Source: Alphaproteobacteria bacterium (lineage in GTDB: Bacteria > Pseudomonadota > Alphaproteobacteria > RS24). From it: DNA of 8,346 nt. The position numbers and the translations under genes are program-made. The DNA is taken from contig JAAOIL010000011.1 of assembly GCA_015163825.1 (NCBI GenBank), forward strand, positions 1-8,346, in the 5' to 3' direction. Position 1 is the first letter of the stretch. Each line of letters begins with the position of its first letter. Below, one piece after another: positions 7,222-8,346 of this stretch. Below the pieces are notes generated by a model, which did no database searches, was not told the DNA's origin, and saw only the letters and a list, made by a program, of their open reading frames with translations.

Positions 7222-7249
7222 AGTATAATGCTATAAATGCAATTGACAA
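7222..7249 (-). promoter_or_regulatory. Sigma-70-type promoter for the minus-strand operon
   Basis: On the minus strand the -35 box TTGTCA (7249-7244) and the -10 box TATACT (7227-7222) each match the consensus at five of six positions and are 16 bases apart. Transcription would start near 7215, giving a leader of about 26 bases before the acyl-CoA synthetase ATG at 7189. This is the best promoter match in the window and would drive the whole seven-gene minus-strand series. The call rests on sequence match alone. Confidence 0.65.
7224..7237 (+). promoter_or_regulatory. Possible -10 elements for the crotonase gene, overlapping the opposite promoter
   Basis: TATAAT (7224-7229), a perfect -10 match, and TATAAA (7232-7237) lie 30-45 bases before the crotonase ATG at 7269. 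No convincing -35 box stands 16-18 bases upstream. TATAAT shares bases with the minus-strand -10 box, so RNA polymerase could not occupy both at once. The two elements belong to a near-direct repeat, TATAATGC (7224-7231) and TATAAATGC (7232-7240), which could also be part of a regulator site. Confidence 0.45.
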
Positions 7250-7256
7250 GCCTATT

Positions 7257-7264
7257 GGGGAGGA
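7257..7264 (+). promoter_or_regulatory. Ribosome binding site for the crotonase gene
   Basis: GGGGAGGA ends four bases before the ATG at 7269. It fixes the start at MSKYEQIK and argues against the in-frame ATG at 7209, which would lie upstream of the probable -10 elements and add 20 residues not typical of the family. Confidence 0.85.
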
Positions 7265-7268
7265 AATT

Positions 7269-8180
7269 ATGTCCAAATACGAACAAATCAAGACCGAAAT
7301 AGTAGAAGACGGCTTATTCATTATTACATTATGCCGCCCCGAAGTGATGAACGCTTTCACCGCACGTATGATGCACGAACTATGCGAGGCATTTGATAGT
7401 GCCGACGCAGACGATAATGTGCGCGCCATCATCGTTACAGGCGATGGCGACCGCGCCTTTTGTGCAGGCGCAGATTTATCGGGTGGGGGAGACACATTCA
7501 ACTATGAAAAACGACAAGACCAAGCCGCAAAGAAAACAGCCGTCCGTGATGACGGCAGCATTGATTGGTCTGACGCAGGGGTTCGCGATAGTGGCGGCAA
7601 ACTATCGTTGCGCATATATGAAAGCGTCAAACCTGTTATCGCCGCCGTCAATGGTGCAGCAGTAGGCATTGGGGCGACAATGCAATTGCCTATGGATATT
7701 CGCATCGCCTCTGAAAATGCCAGATTCGGTTTCGTATTCTCGCGCCGCGGGGTTGTCCCTGAAGCATGCTCTAGCTGGTTTTTGCCGCGCTTGGTGGGTA
7801 TCTCGCAAGCCCTGCAATGGTGCTATACGGGCAAAGTATTCAACGCAGACGAAGCCTTGCGTGGCGGTCTCATAAGTGAAATCACCCCCAAAGGAAAAGT
7901 ATTAGAGCGCGCCAAAGAAATCGCTAGAGAAATGACAAAAGGCACAGCACCAATATCCGTTACCCTTAGTCGGCAAATGCTGTGGCGTATGCTCGGCGCT
8001 GACCACCCGATGGAAGCCCATAAAGTGGATAGCAAAGCCATATACGGATTAGGGCGTATGCCAGACGCAAAAGAAGGCGTGACATCTTTTCTGGAAAAAC
8101 GCGAACCCGAATTCTCTGATAGTCCGGCGCGCGATATTCCCGATTTTTATCCTTGGTGGGACGAACGCAAATATAAATAA
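7269..8180 (+). CDS. Crotonase-family protein (enoyl-CoA hydratase/isomerase)
   Basis: 303-residue member of the crotonase superfamily, which binds acyl-CoA thioesters in an oxyanion hole. The first oxyanion-hole segment is FCAGADL (64-70) and the second is NGAAVGIGATM (128-138). By my alignment to rat enoyl-CoA hydratase, its two catalytic glutamates (Glu144, Glu164) are replaced by Thr137 and Phe157. A glutamate is present at 165 in VVPEACSSW (162-170), a position that resembles the catalytic Glu of delta3,delta2-enoyl-CoA isomerases. The C-terminus PDFYPWWDERKYK is typical of a subfamily usually annotated only as crotonase/enoyl-CoA hydratase. Isomerase activity, or another thioester chemistry, is therefore at least as likely as hydration. 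The gene is divergent from the acyl-CoA synthetase operon over a 79-base shared control region, which suggests joint regulation and a common substrate. Its stop codon directly touches that of the convergent transporter gene. Confidence 0.92.
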   Translation: MSKYEQIKTEIVEDGLFIITLCRPEVMNAFTARMMHELCEAFDSADADDNVRAIIVTGDGDRAFCAGADLSGGGDTFNYEKRQDQAAKKTAVRDDGSIDWSDAGVRDSGGKLSLRIYESVKPVIAAVNGAAVGIGATMQLPMDIRIASENARFGFVFSRRGVVPEACSSWFLPRLVGISQALQWCYTGKVFNADEALRGGLISEITPKGKVLERAKEIAREMTKGTAPISVTLSRQMLWRMLGADHPMEAHKVDSKAIYGLGRMPDAKEGVTSFLEKREPEFSDSPARDIPDFYPWWDERKYK

Positions 8181-8346
8181 TCAAACTTCATCGGGGTGGC
8201 GTGTTACACGGCGCAAATCCGTGAAGAAAAACATCCAGATAAGAAATAGCATCATCGCCGCAGAAAATATCATGACAGAAGTTTGGGCGCCAAATTTTTC
8301 TGACACCAAACCTGTGGTTAAAGCACCAAAAGGCATGCCGCCTAAA
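8181..8346 (-). CDS. MFS transporter, C-terminal end (cut by window edge)
   Basis: The last 54 residues of a minus-strand protein are visible. They begin with GGMPFGALTTG, close to the GxPxGAL motif that precedes the final membrane helix in EntS-like or drug-efflux members of the major facilitator superfamily. A loop with SEKFG follows, then one hydrophobic helix (about TSVMIFSAAMMLFLIWMFF) and a short basic cytoplasmic tail (LRRVTRHPDEV). The substrate is unknown. The stop codon (8183-8181) abuts the stop of the convergent crotonase gene with no base between them and no hairpin terminator visible, so the two transcripts probably overlap. The identification rests on a short fragment; other polytopic transporters are possible but less likely. 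Confidence 0.7.
   Translation of the reverse strand, partial: LGGMPFGALTTGLVSEKFGAQTSVMIFSAAMMLFLIWMFFFTDLRRVTRHPDEV

Noticed and set aside
7243..7248. Perfect TTGACA on the plus strand before the crotonase gene
   Set aside because: A matching -10 would fall at or inside the start codon and the start would lie within the gene; it is better explained as the reverse image of the minus-strand -35 box.
7190..7501. Upstream open extension of the acyl-CoA synthetase frame (104 more codons)
   Set aside because: It runs antisense through the crotonase gene and the promoter region, has no family similarity, and a good ribosome site marks the start at 7189.
7393..8184. Other frames on both strands within the crotonase gene
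   Set aside because: They overlap a complete gene with intact motifs and show no recognisable protein features.

Overview
The window looks like ordinary chromosome from an alphaproteobacterium, probably a free-living, compact-genome lineage. The reasons are moderate base composition, almost no intergenic DNA, co-oriented genes separated by only a few bases, and protein subfamilies typical of that class: an oligopeptidase B with the alphaproteobacterial-style substrate-pocket sequence, an MsrB ending in RYCMNG, and a crotonase with a PEACSSW motif. The order or genus cannot be fixed from the sequence alone. No RNA gene, insertion sequence, CRISPR array or phage gene is visible.

Layout. From 7189 down to base 1, seven genes lie on the minus strand as one apparent operon. 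In transcription order they are: an AMP-forming acyl-CoA synthetase (7189-5633), a MaoC-type hot-dog hydratase (5598-5146), methionine-R-sulfoxide reductase MsrB (5129-4704), oligopeptidase B-like PtrB (4714-2549), a cytoplasmic serine hydrolase of the beta-lactamase/EstB fold (2539-1307), a nitronate monooxygenase-family flavoprotein (1287-319), and the 5' part of a CDP-alcohol phosphatidyltransferase (317-1, cut by the window edge). Gaps range from an 11-base overlap to 34 bases. A 79-base divergent promoter region (7190-7268) separates this operon from a plus-strand crotonase-family gene (7269-8180). The crotonase stop codon directly abuts the stop codon of a convergent gene, the C-terminal end of an MFS transporter (8346-8181, cut by the window edge).

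How the genes may work together. The acyl-CoA synthetase, the MaoC hydratase and the divergent crotonase share a regulatory region or an operon. They form a plausible small acyl-CoA activation and hydration/isomerisation module, but the substrate cannot be read from sequence. The flavoprotein, serine hydrolase and lipid-head-group transferase could extend a catabolic or lipid-related module. MsrB and PtrB look like protein-maintenance genes carried in the same transcript. I see no clear evidence of a new defence, mobile or signalling system. The items most worth a second look are the substituted catalytic positions in the crotonase, the loss of acidic specificity residues in PtrB, the overlapping back-to-back promoters, and a 15-bp tandem duplication that copies the end of the acyl-CoA synthetase gene.
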